A DNA stretch of 64,000 nucleotides from positions 1 through 64,000 of the forward strand of contig JABARQ010000011.1 of assembly GCA_019186985.1 (NCBI GenBank), read 5' to 3'. The notes beneath the pieces were generated by a model. The model was given only the letters and a program-made list of their open reading frames with translations. It did not search any database and had not been told where the DNA came from. Below, piece after piece: positions 8,503 to 17,603 of this stretch (position 1 is its first letter; every line of letters begins with the position of its first letter). Both the position numbers and the translations under genes were made by a program. Source of the DNA: Prosthecobacter sp. Its GTDB lineage: Bacteria > Verrucomicrobiota > Verrucomicrobiia > Verrucomicrobiales > Verrucomicrobiaceae.

Positions 8503-8943
8503 ATGAGCCAAATCGTTCCCACCATCTCCTCCGGTGTCGCCGGCCCCCTCGGCGTCCTGCACCTGCCCCGCCTCTGGCAGAAGGCTTCCCTGGCAGCCGC
8601 CGGCAAGCTGCACCCTGATTATCCCGGCTGTGGCAAGGGCTACGACGGCATGACCCTCGCCGCCCTTGGCATCAAGGAGGATGACTTCCTCGCCTTCATC
8701 CAGACCAAGCCGACCTACGCCCAGCTCGAAGCCTGGGTGAAGGCTTATCCTGGCGTCAAGCTGACCAAGGCCGACATCTACAGGCACAACCAGTCCATCA
8801 TGGGCTACATCCATGGTGATGACGTCCGCAAGGGCATCCTGGAGGCCGTCGGCCTTCCGGATGATGGCAGCGTCAACCCTGGAGCGGTTGACCTGAACAA
8901 CCTGGACGACTGGCAGACCTTCTGGGCCACGGAAATCAAGTAA
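8503..8943 (+). CDS. DUF5069 domain protein
   Basis: 146 residues, no signal peptide or membrane segment. It resembles the DUF5069 family, common in Verrucomicrobia and Planctomycetes: LPRLWQKA near residue 22, a YDGMTLAALGI stretch and an all-helical remainder. No biochemical function is known. It lies 97 bp downstream of ccsA and ends at a strong terminator, so it may be the last gene of the cytochrome assembly operon, although a weak hairpin separates them. Confidence 0.7.
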   Translation: MSQIVPTISSGVAGPLGVLHLPRLWQKASLAAAGKLHPDYPGCGKGYDGMTLAALGIKEDDFLAFIQTKPTYAQLEAWVKAYPGVKLTKADIYRHNQSIMGYIHGDDVRKGILEAVGLPDDGSVNPGAVDLNNLDDWQTFWATEIK

Positions 8944-8959
8944 GGCTCCTTTTTCAGCC

Positions 8960-9005
8960 GGCCGCGGAGACCCGCCTTGCGCGGACTCTGCGGCCTTGCT
9001 TTTTT
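8960..9005 (+). terminator. Strong rho-independent terminator directly before moaC
   Basis: GGCCGCGGAG (8960-8969) pairs with CTCTGCGGCC (8986-8995) with one G-U pair, and the inside can pair further (CCCGC with GCGCGG). A T-rich tract follows, ending in six T at 9000-9005. The T-run ends 5 nt before the moaC ATG at 9011, so it terminates the DUF5069 transcript but also sits where the moaC leader would be. Confidence 0.8.
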
Positions 9006-9010
9006 AGGTC

Positions 9011-9460
9011 ATGAACCTCACGCACACAGACGACCAGGGCCGGGCCAGCATGGTGGATGTTTCCGCCAAGCCTGCCATGGCTCGTGAAGCCGTGGCCAGG
9101 GCCTTTGTCGAGCTTCAGGCGGAGACCTTGAGGCTCATCCGGGAAAATGGTTTGAAAAAGGGTGATGTGCTCGCCGTGGCAAGGATCGCCGGCATCCAGG
9201 CGGCCAAGCAGACGCAGATGCTCATCCCCCTCTGCCACCAGATCGCCCTGAGCAAGGTGGCGGTGGATTTTGAAGCGAAGCCGGACGGCATTCTCATCAC
9301 CACCACCGCCCGGACCATCGCCCAGACCGGGGTTGAGATGGAGGCGCTGACGGCGGCGAGCGTGGCCGCGCTGACGATTTACGACATGTGCAAGGCGGTG
9401 GACAAGGCCATGCGCATCACGGAGGTAAGCCTGCTCGCCAAGACCAAGACCGAACTCTGA
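9011..9460 (+). CDS. moaC: MoaC, cyclic pyranopterin monophosphate synthase
   Basis: 149 residues, close to the usual 160. It converts the 3',8-cyclo-dihydro-GTP made by MoaA into cyclic pyranopterin monophosphate, the first stable intermediate of molybdenum cofactor. Family marks: SMVDVSAKP near residue 13, [22 protein letters not shown] and YDMCKAVDK near the C-terminus, holding the active-site lysines. It is 10 bp upstream of mogA. The start at 9011 matches the N-terminus of known MoaC and lies right after a terminator T-run, leaving almost no leader. No moaA, moaD or moaE is in the window. Confidence 0.93.
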   Translation: MNLTHTDDQGRASMVDVSAKPAMAREAVARAFVELQAETLRLIRENGLKKGDVLAVARIAGIQAAKQTQMLIPLCHQIALSKVAVDFEAKPDGILITTTARTIAQTGVEMEALTAASVAALTIYDMCKAVDKAMRITEVSLLAKTKTEL

Positions 9461-9470
9461 TTCACCCGAC

Positions 9471-9950
9471 ATGATTCAAACAGGCATCATCACCATCTCC
9501 GACCGAGCCAGCCAGGGCGTCTATGAGGATTTTGGCGGCCCGGCCTTGCGAGCCGCTGCGCAGGGCCATGGCTGGCAGGTGCATGCCGAGGTGATCGTGC
9601 CGGATGACCTCAAGGCCATCCAGACGGCCGTGCAGTCCCTGGAAAGCCAGGGCTGTGGATTGATCCTGACCACGGGCGGCACCGGCATCGCCGAACGTGA
9701 CGTGACCCCGGAGGCCATCCGCGGCATCATGAAGGTTGAACTGCCCGGATTTGGCGAGGTGATGCGCATGAGGTCCCTGGAGATCACGCCCAACGCCATC
9801 CTTTCACGTTGCCTGGCCGCCGTGGTGGGCAGGTCCTTGGTGGTGGCCCTGCCGGGCAAGCCCCAGGGGGCTGTGGAGTGCCTGGGCTTTGTGCTTGGCG
9901 CCATTCCCCACGCCGTCAAGCTGGCGCAGCGAGTGCCGACCAGCTGCTGA
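9471..9950 (+). CDS. mogA: MogA/MoaB-type molybdopterin adenylyltransferase
   Basis: 159 residues. MogA-like proteins adenylylate molybdopterin before molybdate insertion. Seen: ITISDRAS near the start, the TTGGTGIAERDVTPEA nucleotide-binding loop, LPGFGEVMR, and LPGKPQGAVECL near the C-terminus where many relatives have LPGSP. It follows moaC by 10 bp, forming a two-gene cofactor operon. Whether it is orthologous to MogA or MoaB cannot be settled by eye. It ends convergent with the unknown secreted protein gene, only 8 bp away. Confidence 0.88.
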   Translation: MIQTGIITISDRASQGVYEDFGGPALRAAAQGHGWQVHAEVIVPDDLKAIQTAVQSLESQGCGLILTTGGTGIAERDVTPEAIRGIMKVELPGFGEVMRMRSLEITPNAILSRCLAAVVGRSLVVALPGKPQGAVECLGFVLGAIPHAVKLAQRVPTSC

Positions 9951-9958
9951 ACCAGCCG

Positions 9959-10798
9959 TCATTTCAGGGTCAGCTCCTCCATCATCGTGCGCAGCCTTTC
10001 ATGGGTGCCCGCGACCATGCTCTGGGTCGGGGCTCCGGCCTTGGCATTGCCCCAGGTCTTTTCCAGCTCGGAAAGCACGGTGATCAGAGGCTGCAGCAGC
10101 GCGGAACGGCGGGTGGTGCCGCCTAACGAGGCGAAATCCTGCCGGAGTTCCGCAAGCAGGGCGGGCGAACCGATGCACAGCGGACGCTTGTCCACCTCGG
10201 GGGTTTCCATCACGAGCTTCGAGACGATTTCAAGCGACCGCATCCAGGCGCCGATGCTTACAAGGACGGCCAGGTCCTCGTCCTGCTGCTCACGGAGGAG
10301 ACGCATGATCTCCTGGTGACCGTCGACGATTTCCTGCCTCAGGTCCTTCCACTCGTCCATCTCCGCCATCCTGGCCTGGGCCATGAGCCTGGGCATGATT
10401 TTTTCACCCATCCCCAGGCTGCGGCAGTAGGAGACGATGTCCTGGTTGTTGTTGCGGAACTGCTGGGCGTCACCGGCCTCCCAGATGAGGAAGCTTTCGC
10501 CGATCAAGCTGCCCAGGGTGAAGCCGGTCTTGGTGCGGTCACTGCTAGGCGTGGTCGGCTTCGGTCGAAACAGCGCCCTCCAGCGGGCCTTGGTGTGGCG
10601 TCCGGCCATTTCCAGAAAGTCAGCCGGAGTCTGATCCTCGGTCCAGAAGACAGGGGGGGCGACAAACTCACCTGCGCTGGCAGCAATGGAATCCTGGCCG
10701 CTTTTGGAGGTTTGAGCGGTCTGTGCCGGCAGATGAACGCCAGCCAGCAGCAGGCACAAGGCAGTGCCTGTGAGGCGTCGGTTGGTGTTCTCGGTCAC
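9959..10798 (-). CDS. Secreted protein of unknown function
   Basis: 279 residues. The N-terminus is a Sec signal peptide (core TGTALCLLLAGVHLPA, probable cleavage near AQT). The mature part is helical and polar, with several WF/WK residues in the first half (FWTEDQTPADFLEMAG) and a long helical C-terminus that could form coiled-coil. I recognise no family. It lies downstream of the DUF1015 gene on the same strand and is convergent with mogA. Confidence 0.6.
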   Translation of the reverse strand: MTENTNRRLTGTALCLLLAGVHLPAQTAQTSKSGQDSIAASAGEFVAPPVFWTEDQTPADFLEMAGRHTKARWRALFRPKPTTPSSDRTKTGFTLGSLIGESFLIWEAGDAQQFRNNNQDIVSYCRSLGMGEKIMPRLMAQARMAEMDEWKDLRQEIVDGHQEIMRLLREQQDEDLAVLVSIGAWMRSLEIVSKLVMETPEVDKRPLCIGSPALLAELRQDFASLGGTTRRSALLQPLITVLSELEKTWGNAKAGAPTQSMVAGTHERLRTMMEELTLK

Positions 10799-10821
10799 GG
10801 ACGGGAGCAGGGGAGGAAACG

Positions 10822-10841
10822 AGGCAGGATGAGATGCCTCA
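10822..10841 (-). terminator. Hairpin downstream of the DUF1015 gene
   Basis: A 6-bp stem GAGGCA/TGCCTC (10822-10827 with 10836-10841) with an 8-nt loop is followed, on the minus strand, by GTTTCC. It lies between the DUF1015 gene and the next minus-strand gene. The stem is short and the T-run poor, so this is a weak candidate. Confidence 0.3.
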
Positions 10842-10898
10842 GGAGCCCTTCGTGTTCAACCCTGGATTCACCCGCACGTTTTGGCTGTGTTCAAGGGA

Positions 10899-12128
10899 TC
10901 AGAACGTGTGGATGAAGAGGCCGGAACGCAGCTTCGGCTCAAACCAGGTGCTCTTGGGCGGCATGATCTGGCTGGCATCTGAAATGGCCATGAGCTGATC
11001 CACCGTGACCGGGTGCATGGAAAAGGCCACGGCATGATCACCGCCGTCAACCAGCTTTTCCAGCTCCGCGGTGCCACGGATGCCGCCGATGAAATCGATG
11101 CGCTTGCTGGTGCGCGGGTCGTCAATGCCAAGGACAGGCTTGAGCAGGCGGTCCTGAAGAATGCTGACATCCAGCAGGTCGATCGGGCTGGCGTTGGCGG
11201 CGGGCTGCCAGGCCAGGTCGTACCATTTTCCTCCGAGGTACATGCTGGCATGACCAGGCTGGGCGGGGGATTTGATGGAGGTTGGCGTGACCGTGAAAAT
11301 GCTGCTGACTTCGGACAGGAAGGCTTCAGCAGTGCGGCCGTTGAGGTCCTTCACCGCGCGGTTGTAGGGGAGGATTTTCAGCTCATTGCCGGGAAAGAGC
11401 ACGCAGAGGAACCAGTTGTACTCCTCGCTGCCGTCATGCTGAGGGTTGCGTTCGCGGCGCAGCCTGCTGACCCGGAAGGCGCTTGCGGCACGGTGATGGC
11501 CGTCGGCGATGTAGCTCGCCGGGACTTCAGCGGCAAAGAGGCCTTCAAGCTGGGCGCAGGCGTCCGCCGGCAGCTTCCAGACCTGATGCTGGACACCATC
11601 TGCGGCGGTGAAGTCATGCTGCGGGGCATGGGCATTCATGTGCCCCTGGATGATGGCGTCGATGCTGGCTGTGCCACGATAGGTCAGGAAGATCGGGCCG
11701 GTGTTGGCGCCCAGCGTGTCGACCAGGCGCGTGCGGTCGTCCTCCTTGTCCTGGCGGGTCTTTTCATGCTTCTTGATGATGTCCTGCTCATAATCCTGCG
11801 TGTGGCAGACACCGACCAGGCCCGTCTGGCTGTGATCGCCAATGGTCTGGCGATAGAGGTAGAGGGCCCTTTCAGATTCACGGATGAGCACGCCGTCGGC
11901 CTGAAGCTTCAGAAAGTTCTCCCGCGCCTTGGCATAAACTTCCGGGGCGTAGGGATCGACGGACAGGGGCAGGTCGATCTCGGCACGGTCCACATGCAGG
12001 AGGTTCAGCGGCTTGTCGTGGGCGAGGGCGAAGGATTCCTCACGGTTGACGACATCATAGGGCACGGCGGCGACGGCTGCGGCGTGCTGGGGGGCGGGTA
12101 CGAGGCCTTGGAAGGAGCGGAGACGCAT
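10899..12128 (-). CDS. DUF1015 family protein
   Basis: 409 residues, soluble. The start MRLRSFQGLVPAP, then VPYDVVN and LLHVDRAEIDLP, are typical of the DUF1015 family; later YLYRQT and an ADGHHRAASAF stretch fit as well. The family is widespread and often near serine biosynthesis genes; it is sometimes described as a putative HTH regulator, but its biochemical role is not established. It is divergent from the large VWA gene at 12242 across 113 bp. Confidence 0.82.
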   Translation of the reverse strand: MRLRSFQGLVPAPQHAAAVAAVPYDVVNREESFALAHDKPLNLLHVDRAEIDLPLSVDPYAPEVYAKARENFLKLQADGVLIRESERALYLYRQTIGDHSQTGLVGVCHTQDYEQDIIKKHEKTRQDKEDDRTRLVDTLGANTGPIFLTYRGTASIDAIIQGHMNAHAPQHDFTAADGVQHQVWKLPADACAQLEGLFAAEVPASYIADGHHRAASAFRVSRLRRERNPQHDGSEEYNWFLCVLFPGNELKILPYNRAVKDLNGRTAEAFLSEVSSIFTVTPTSIKSPAQPGHASMYLGGKWYDLAWQPAANASPIDLLDVSILQDRLLKPVLGIDDPRTSKRIDFIGGIRGTAELEKLVDGGDHAVAFSMHPVTVDQLMAISDASQIMPPKSTWFEPKLRSGLFIHTF

Positions 12129-12241
12129 GGGGCGCGCATGGTTGAGAGATGCGGCACGGTGTCAATGCCGGGCGGGTTCGTTCTTGCTGCAAACCTTGAA
12201 TTGCAGTTGTCCAGGAGGAGGAGCCCGCATAGAACCCGCAG

Positions 12242-14968
12242 ATGATTCTGCGCCACCCTGAATGGCTAGCGCTGCTGCCGGTCCTGCTGCTGGGGGGATG
12301 GTTGCTGCCCAGGACGGGCCTTTTCAGGCCGCTGCGGCTGCTGCTGATCGCGCTGCTGACCCTGGCCCTGGCTGACCCTCTGTGGCGGCGGCTTCAGGAC
12401 GGCATCGACCTGTGGGTGCTGCTGGACTCCTCCGTATCCGCCGAGCAGCCCATGGCCCGGGGTTTGTCCGAATGGGAGGCCCTGCTGGAAAAGCATCGCG
12501 GAGGCAACGACCGGCTGTTCTACTTGAATTACGCTTCGGAGGTGATGCGCCGCGGTGCGCAGGGGGCTGAGCTTTATGACCGCAACCGTCACTCAACCCA
12601 GACCGGGCAGGCCGTCACCCAGGCCCTGACGCTGGCCCGCAGGGAAGGCGTGGGCAAACCGGCGCGCATCCTGGTTTTCACAGATGGTTATTCCACGGAA
12701 CCCCTCACGGGAATCGCTGAAAAGCTTGCCGGGAGCTCCGTGGAACTCGACTACAGGCTGGTGCGTGAACCGGGCACGGTGGACTTCAACCTGGCCGCGC
12801 TGAACCTGCCGTCCCGCACCCAGCCCGCTGAGCCGTTCATGATTGAAGTGGAGGTGAGGGGGGGGCGCGACGGCCGGGTGCCGCTGAGCATCCTGCGCGA
12901 CGGACGTGAGATGAAGCGGAGCGAGGTCGAGCTGCGCCAGGGCGTCGGCAGGCTGCGCTTGGCCGACCGGCTCAGCAAGGCGGGAGTCGCCCGCTACGAG
13001 GCGGTGATCCTGCCGCAGGAGGATGCGCATCCGGGCAACAACAGGCATGAGGCGATGATCGAGGTCTCAGGCGGGCCGCGTGTGCTGCTGCTGACTTCCT
13101 ACCTGGACGATCCCGTGGCTTCGGTGCTGGAGCGCCAGGGCTTCAGCCTGGATGTCGAAACGGCGCTGCGCGGCCTGAGTCCGGGGCGGCTCGCCGGGGT
13201 GAAGTGCGTCATCCTGAACAACGTGCCCGCCTTTGAGCTGCCGGCGGAGTTTCTTCGCGCGCTGAACTTCTTTGTGCGGGACCAGGGCGGCAGCCTGCTG
13301 ATGGCCGGCGGCAGGAAAAGCTTCGCCGCAGGAGGTTACTTTGAGTCATCCATCGACCCGCTGATTCCCGTCTCCATGGAAATGAAGCAGGAGCACCGCA
13401 GGCTGATGACCGCCCTGGCCATCGTGATGGACCGCAGCGGCTCCATGGGCATGACGGCGGCGAACGGCTTCACCAAGATGCAGCTCGCCGACGAGGGGGC
13501 GGGCAATGCGATCCGCTTCCTGGGACCGCAGGACCTGCTGACGGTCTTTGCCGTGGACAGCAGCGCCCACGTCATGGTGCCGCTGCAGCAGGTGGGGCCA
13601 AACCGCGGCAAGATGGAGAGCGCGGTGCGTCGGATCGAAAGCAGCGGCGGGGGCATTTATGTTTACGAGGGCCTGAAGGCGGCCTGGGATTCCTTGAAGC
13701 TATCGCCTGCGGGGCAGAGACACATCATCCTGTTCTCGGACGCCGCCGACTCGGAGGAGCCCGGGGATTACACGAAGCTGATCGACGAAATCCTGGCCGG
13801 TGGCGGCACGGTCAGCGTGATCGCCCTGGGCACCCGCAGCGATGCGGACGCCGGCCTGCTGGAGGACATCGCGAAGCGCGGCAAGGGCAGGCTTTTCTTC
13901 ACCGACAACGCCGAGGACCTGCCCAGCATCTTCAGCCAGGAGACGGTGGCGGTGGCACGCAGCGCCTTCATCGCCGAGCCCGTGAAGAGCCGGCAGGCGC
14001 CGGGCTGGCTGGAAGTCAGCAGCCAGCCCATGGAATGGCCGGCCGAGGTGGATGGGTACAACCTCAGCTACCTCAAGGACTGGGCCTCGCAGGCCCTGGT
14101 CGCCCTCGATGAATACAAGGCGCCGCTGGTTGCCCTGGGGCAGCGGGGCGTCGGCAGGACGGCGGCCGTGTGCATGCCTCTGGGCGGAGAACATTCGTCC
14201 AGGCTCCGCGCCTGGCCGCATTACGGCGATTTTTTGCAAACTTTGGTACGCTGGCTGATGGGCGCGCCGCTGCCTCCCGGGGTGGGCCTGAAGCACCGGA
14301 TCGAAGGCCGGCAGATGTTTCTCGACCTTCTCCATGACGATGAATGGGAGCCAAGGCTGCAGGCGAAGCCTCCGAGGATCCTGATGGCTCATGGGGATGA
14401 CGCCGCCGCTGCGCATGAGGTCGCCTGGGAGCGCCTGTCTCCGGGGCATTATCAGGCCAGCGTCACCCTGAATGAAGGTGAGATGGTGCGTGGCGCCGTC
14501 CAGCTTGGCGGCACCGCCCTGAGCTTCGGCCCCACGATCCTGGGCGGCAGTGCGGAATGGGCCTTTGAGGAATCCCGCGTCGAGGACCTGCGCAGGACAT
14601 CGGCCGCCAGTGGAGGTCGTGAATTGCTCGACCTCAGCCAGGCGTGGAGAAATCCGAAGACGCCGCGTTTAGCCAGCCTGCGGCCGCTGCTGCTGCTGAC
14701 GGCGCTGCTGCTGTTCCTTGTCGATGCCCTCGTCACCCGAACGGGCTGGACGACGCCGCTGCGTGCATGGGAGGGCTGGCGGTTTTGGGAGCCGCAGGCC
14801 AGGGCTGCCGGCGAGATGTCCCGGAAGCATCGGGAAAGGCTGCGGGAAAGCCCTGGAGCGCGCATGACCGGCCCGTTCGTTGAATCCGGCCTGAAGGATG
14901 AACAGGCTGAGCCCGGGGCTGATGCGGACAGGCGAAGCCGCTTCGCCCGTGCCAAGAAGAAGCCGTGA
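12242..14968 (+). CDS. Large membrane protein with two VWA domains and a GATase-like middle
   Basis: 908 residues. Two N-terminal helices (about 8-24 and 32-46) precede a first von Willebrand A domain with metal-site motif DSSVS (62-66). A class I glutamine-amidotransferase-like fold follows at about 275-375 (VLLLTSYLDD, GGSLLMAGG). A second VWA domain begins at DRSGSMG (397-403). A final helix lies near 811-832 and a basic cytosolic tail ends the protein. This architecture is common in Verrucomicrobia and Planctomycetes and resembles BatA/BatB-type scaffolds. No MoxR AAA+ ATPase or DUF58 gene is beside it. Probable role: metal-dependent envelope protein binding. Confidence 0.75.
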   Translation: MILRHPEWLALLPVLLLGGWLLPRTGLFRPLRLLLIALLTLALADPLWRRLQDGIDLWVLLDSSVSAEQPMARGLSEWEALLEKHRGGNDRLFYLNYASEVMRRGAQGAELYDRNRHSTQTGQAVTQALTLARREGVGKPARILVFTDGYSTEPLTGIAEKLAGSSVELDYRLVREPGTVDFNLAALNLPSRTQPAEPFMIEVEVRGGRDGRVPLSILRDGREMKRSEVELRQGVGRLRLADRLSKAGVARYEAVILPQEDAHPGNNRHEAMIEVSGGPRVLLLTSYLDDPVASVLERQGFSLDVETALRGLSPGRLAGVKCVILNNVPAFELPAEFLRALNFFVRDQGGSLLMAGGRKSFAAGGYFESSIDPLIPVSMEMKQEHRRLMTALAIVMDRSGSMGMTAANGFTKMQLADEGAGNAIRFLGPQDLLTVFAVDSSAHVMVPLQQVGPNRGKMESAVRRIESSGGGIYVYEGLKAAWDSLKLSPAGQRHIILFSDAADSEEPGDYTKLIDEILAGGGTVSVIALGTRSDADAGLLEDIAKRGKGRLFFTDNAEDLPSIFSQETVAVARSAFIAEPVKSRQAPGWLEVSSQPMEWPAEVDGYNLSYLKDWASQALVALDEYKAPLVALGQRGVGRTAAVCMPLGGEHSSRLRAWPHYGDFLQTLVRWLMGAPLPPGVGLKHRIEGRQMFLDLLHDDEWEPRLQAKPPRILMAHGDDAAAAHEVAWERLSPGHYQASVTLNEGEMVRGAVQLGGTALSFGPTILGGSAEWAFEESRVEDLRRTSAASGGRELLDLSQAWRNPKTPRLASLRPLLLLTALLLFLVDALVTRTGWTTPLRAWEGWRFWEPQARAAGEMSRKHRERLRESPGARMTGPFVESGLKDEQAEPGADADRRSRFARAKKKP

Positions 14969-14975
14969 GGCCGGC

Positions 14976-16346
14976 CTAGTTCTTCTTCTGTTTGACAGCC
15001 TTTTTGTTCGTCCTTGGGCTCTGGAAAATGGGCGGGATGGTACCTTTCTCCCACTCGGCAATGGCAGCCTGCAGCTCCTGCACCCTGGCCGGTTGTTCAG
15101 ACGCCAGGTCGCTGGATTCGCCGACATCGGAGGCCAGGTCGTACAACTCGGGCGCCGACCCGGCTTTGCGAACCAGCTTCCACTGCCCCTGACGGACGGC
15201 GTGGTTGCCCTGCGGCCCCTGGGTGCGCCAGAAGAGGCGTTCATGAGGCGCGCCCTGTTTTTCACCAGTCAGGAAGGGCATGAGGTCAACGCCGTCGATG
15301 ACGCGGTCCTGGGGCGGGCTTCCTCCCGCCAGGGACACGAGGGTGGGCAGGAAGTCCAGCGCAATGACCGGCTGCTCATAAGTGCCGGGTTTCAGCCTCG
15401 CAGGCCAGCTGACAAGAAACGGAACGCGCATGCCGCCTTCGTAAAGGTCGCCCTTGGCGCCGCGCAGCGGTGAGTTGTCGGTGAAGTTGCCGATGCCCCT
15501 GAAGGAAAGGTTCGGGCCGCCGTTGTCGCTGACGAACAGGACGATCGTGTTGTCGCGCTGGCTGGTGGCCTGAAGCTGATCAAGGACATGACCAACGGCC
15601 TCGTCCATGGCACAGACCATGGCTGCGTAGGTGCGGCGGTTGATGTCCGGAATGTGCGCAAGCTTTTGCAGCCATCTTTCCGGGGCTTGAAGCGGCGTGT
15701 GCGGTGCATTGAAGGCCAGGTAGAGCATCCAGGGCGTTCCCCGGCCCGCGTGGCGTTTCACGAAGGCGGCGGCCTCATCGCCGAACTGCCCGGTCAGGTA
15801 TCCGGTTTGCGGTTCGTCAACGCCGTTGCGATTCAGGGGGATGGTGTATTCTGAACTGCCTTTTTTTCCTGGAAAATATTCATGCCCCCCTCCGAGCGCC
15901 CCGAAGTACTCATCAAAGCCGCGCTTCATGGGATGAAACTGCGGATGGGCGCCCAGGTGCCATTTGCCGACGGCCCCGGTCCGATAGCCGGCCTTCTTCA
16001 AAAGCTCAGGCAGGGTGACCTGGTCCAGGGGCAGGCCGTCATGGGTGCTTTCGGGCAGCCAGGCGGGGTTGTTTTCATGACCGAACCGATGCTGATAGCG
16101 GCCCGTGAGCAGCCCAGCACGCGTAGGGCTGCAGAAGGAATGCGAGACATAACCATGGGTGCAGCGGATGCCCGAGGCGGCCAGCCTGTCCAGGCTGGGC
16201 GTGGGAATGTCCCTGGCTCCCTGAAAGCCGAGGTCGTGATAGCCCAGGTCATCGGCCACGATGAGGAGCATGTTCGGCCGGTCGGCGGACAGGGCCGGGA
16301 AAGCGGTGGTCAGGACGAGGGAGAGGAGGATGCCCAGGCGGTTCAT
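14976..16346 (-). CDS. Secreted arylsulfatase family protein
   Basis: 456 residues. A signal peptide (MNRLGILLSLVLTTAFPALS) is followed by MLLIVADDLGYHDLG with metal-binding Asp residues and by the sulfatase signature CSPTRAGLLTGRY; Cys72 would be oxidised to formylglycine by a maturase. Further sulfatase blocks: GKWHLG, and VSDNGG with a metal-binding Asp/Asn. It probably removes sulfate esters from polysaccharides outside the cytoplasm. Formylglycine-generating enzyme is not encoded in the window. It lies 43 bp downstream of hisC on the same strand, which seems accidental. Confidence 0.92.
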   Translation of the reverse strand: MNRLGILLSLVLTTAFPALSADRPNMLLIVADDLGYHDLGFQGARDIPTPSLDRLAASGIRCTHGYVSHSFCSPTRAGLLTGRYQHRFGHENNPAWLPESTHDGLPLDQVTLPELLKKAGYRTGAVGKWHLGAHPQFHPMKRGFDEYFGALGGGHEYFPGKKGSSEYTIPLNRNGVDEPQTGYLTGQFGDEAAAFVKRHAGRGTPWMLYLAFNAPHTPLQAPERWLQKLAHIPDINRRTYAAMVCAMDEAVGHVLDQLQATSQRDNTIVLFVSDNGGPNLSFRGIGNFTDNSPLRGAKGDLYEGGMRVPFLVSWPARLKPGTYEQPVIALDFLPTLVSLAGGSPPQDRVIDGVDLMPFLTGEKQGAPHERLFWRTQGPQGNHAVRQGQWKLVRKAGSAPELYDLASDVGESSDLASEQPARVQELQAAIAEWEKGTIPPIFQSPRTNKKAVKQKKN

Positions 16347-16389
16347 GCGGTGCTTCGAAACGTCCTCATGAACCCGGCCTTGCAGGCTT

Positions 16390-17484
16390 TTACCTCCCCA
16401 GGACCTGCTTGAGCACCTCGATGCAGCGTTCGTTCTGCGGCATGGTGCCGATGCTGATCCGCACCCACTCAGGCAGCTTGTAGGCGGCCATGGCGCGGAC
16501 GATGACGCCCTTGTCCATCATGCCTTTGAACACCGCGTTGCCATCGCCGACCTTGACCAGCACGAAGTTGGCATAACTGGGGATGTATTCGAGGCCAAGC
16601 TCTCCGAACTGCTTCTGGAGATAGGCGCGCCCCTCGTCGGTGATGCTCTTGGTCCGGGCCTGGTGCTCCTCGTCGAGCAGGCCTGCAAGCGCGCCCGCCT
16701 GGGCGATGGAGTTGAGGTTGAAGGGCTGGCGCGTGCGCTGAAGGACGTCGATCAGCTCCTTGTTCGCCACACCGTAGCCGACACGGGTTCCGGCGAGGCC
16801 CTGAATCTTCGAGAAGGTGCGCAGGACGACCACATTGCGGCCTTCACGGACGTATTTGAGCGTGTCCGGCGGGTTGTCGAGGAACTCGTAGTAGGCCTCG
16901 TCAAAGACGACGACGACATGCTCCGGAACCTTGGCCATGAAGCGGTCGATCTGCTCCTGGGTGACGAGGGTGCCGGTGGGATTGTTGGGGTTGGCGATGA
17001 AGACTTCCTTGGTCTTCGGCGTGATGGCGGCGGCCATGGCGTCGAGGTCATGCACATAGCCGGGATCCGGCACCTCGATGGTGTCGGCCCCGAAGACCTT
17101 GGCCATGAGCTTGTAGACGAGGAAGGCGTGCTCGGCCGTGATGATGTTGTCGCCGGGCCTGAGGAAGGCGTGGCCGATGAATTCGATGACCTCGTTGGAG
17201 CCGCAGCCCATGATGAAATTGCCCATCTCCAGGCCAAACTTCTCCGCCAGGGCGTTGCGAAGCTTCCATGAGGCGCCGTCGGGGTAGATGTGCACCTCCT
17301 CGACAGCCTTCTTCATGGCCTCGACCGCCTTCGGGCTCGGCCCCAGGGGGTTTTCATTGGAGGCCATCTTGATGATGTCTTCAGGACGCAGTCCGCGTTC
17401 ACGGGCGACATCCTCGATGGGCTTGCCGGGTTCGTAGGCGACGAGGTCTTTGAGCTGGGGGTTGGCGTAGTTCCAGATGGACAT
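16390..17484 (-). CDS. hisC: Histidinol-phosphate aminotransferase
   Basis: 364 residues from the ATG at 17484 (MSIWNYANPQLKDLV); an ATG at 17499 (MKAPTM) is possible. HisC is a fold-type I PLP enzyme in histidine biosynthesis, converting imidazole-acetol phosphate to histidinol phosphate. Seen: SNENPLGPSP, ANPNNPTG, DEAYYEF with the PLP-interacting Asp, and RTFSKIQGLAGTRVGYG, where Lys226 should form the Schiff base. Length is normal. No other his gene is near, so the gene is detached from an operon. Some HisC homologs act on aromatic amino acids, so substrate is slightly uncertain. Confidence 0.9.
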   Translation of the reverse strand: MSIWNYANPQLKDLVAYEPGKPIEDVARERGLRPEDIIKMASNENPLGPSPKAVEAMKKAVEEVHIYPDGASWKLRNALAEKFGLEMGNFIMGCGSNEVIEFIGHAFLRPGDNIITAEHAFLVYKLMAKVFGADTIEVPDPGYVHDLDAMAAAITPKTKEVFIANPNNPTGTLVTQEQIDRFMAKVPEHVVVVFDEAYYEFLDNPPDTLKYVREGRNVVVLRTFSKIQGLAGTRVGYGVANKELIDVLQRTRQPFNLNSIAQAGALAGLLDEEHQARTKSITDEGRAYLQKQFGELGLEYIPSYANFVLVKVGDGNAVFKGMMDKGVIVRAMAAYKLPEWVRISIGTMPQNERCIEVLKQVLGR

Positions 17485-17603
17485 GGTTGGGGCTTTCATG
17501 AGCCCGTTTTCGCCGCCTGGCAAGCGTCTGCAAAGGCGGGGCGAGGTTTTGCGAAGGGCGGGCTTCCCGGGAAAGCCGGGGCCGGCTGCCGCGTTGGTTT
17601 GCC

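Noticed and set aside
5284-8814. A 1176-codon open frame on the minus strand opposite resB and ccsA
   Set aside because: It mirrors the codon bias of the real genes on the plus strand, has low-complexity composition rich in Gly, Asp, His and Val, and no recognisable domain. It runs across the gene boundary and is a shadow of high-GC third positions.
9809-10126. A plus-strand frame overlapping mogA and the unknown secreted protein
   Set aside because: Out of frame with mogA, of improbable composition, and crosses a convergent gene end.
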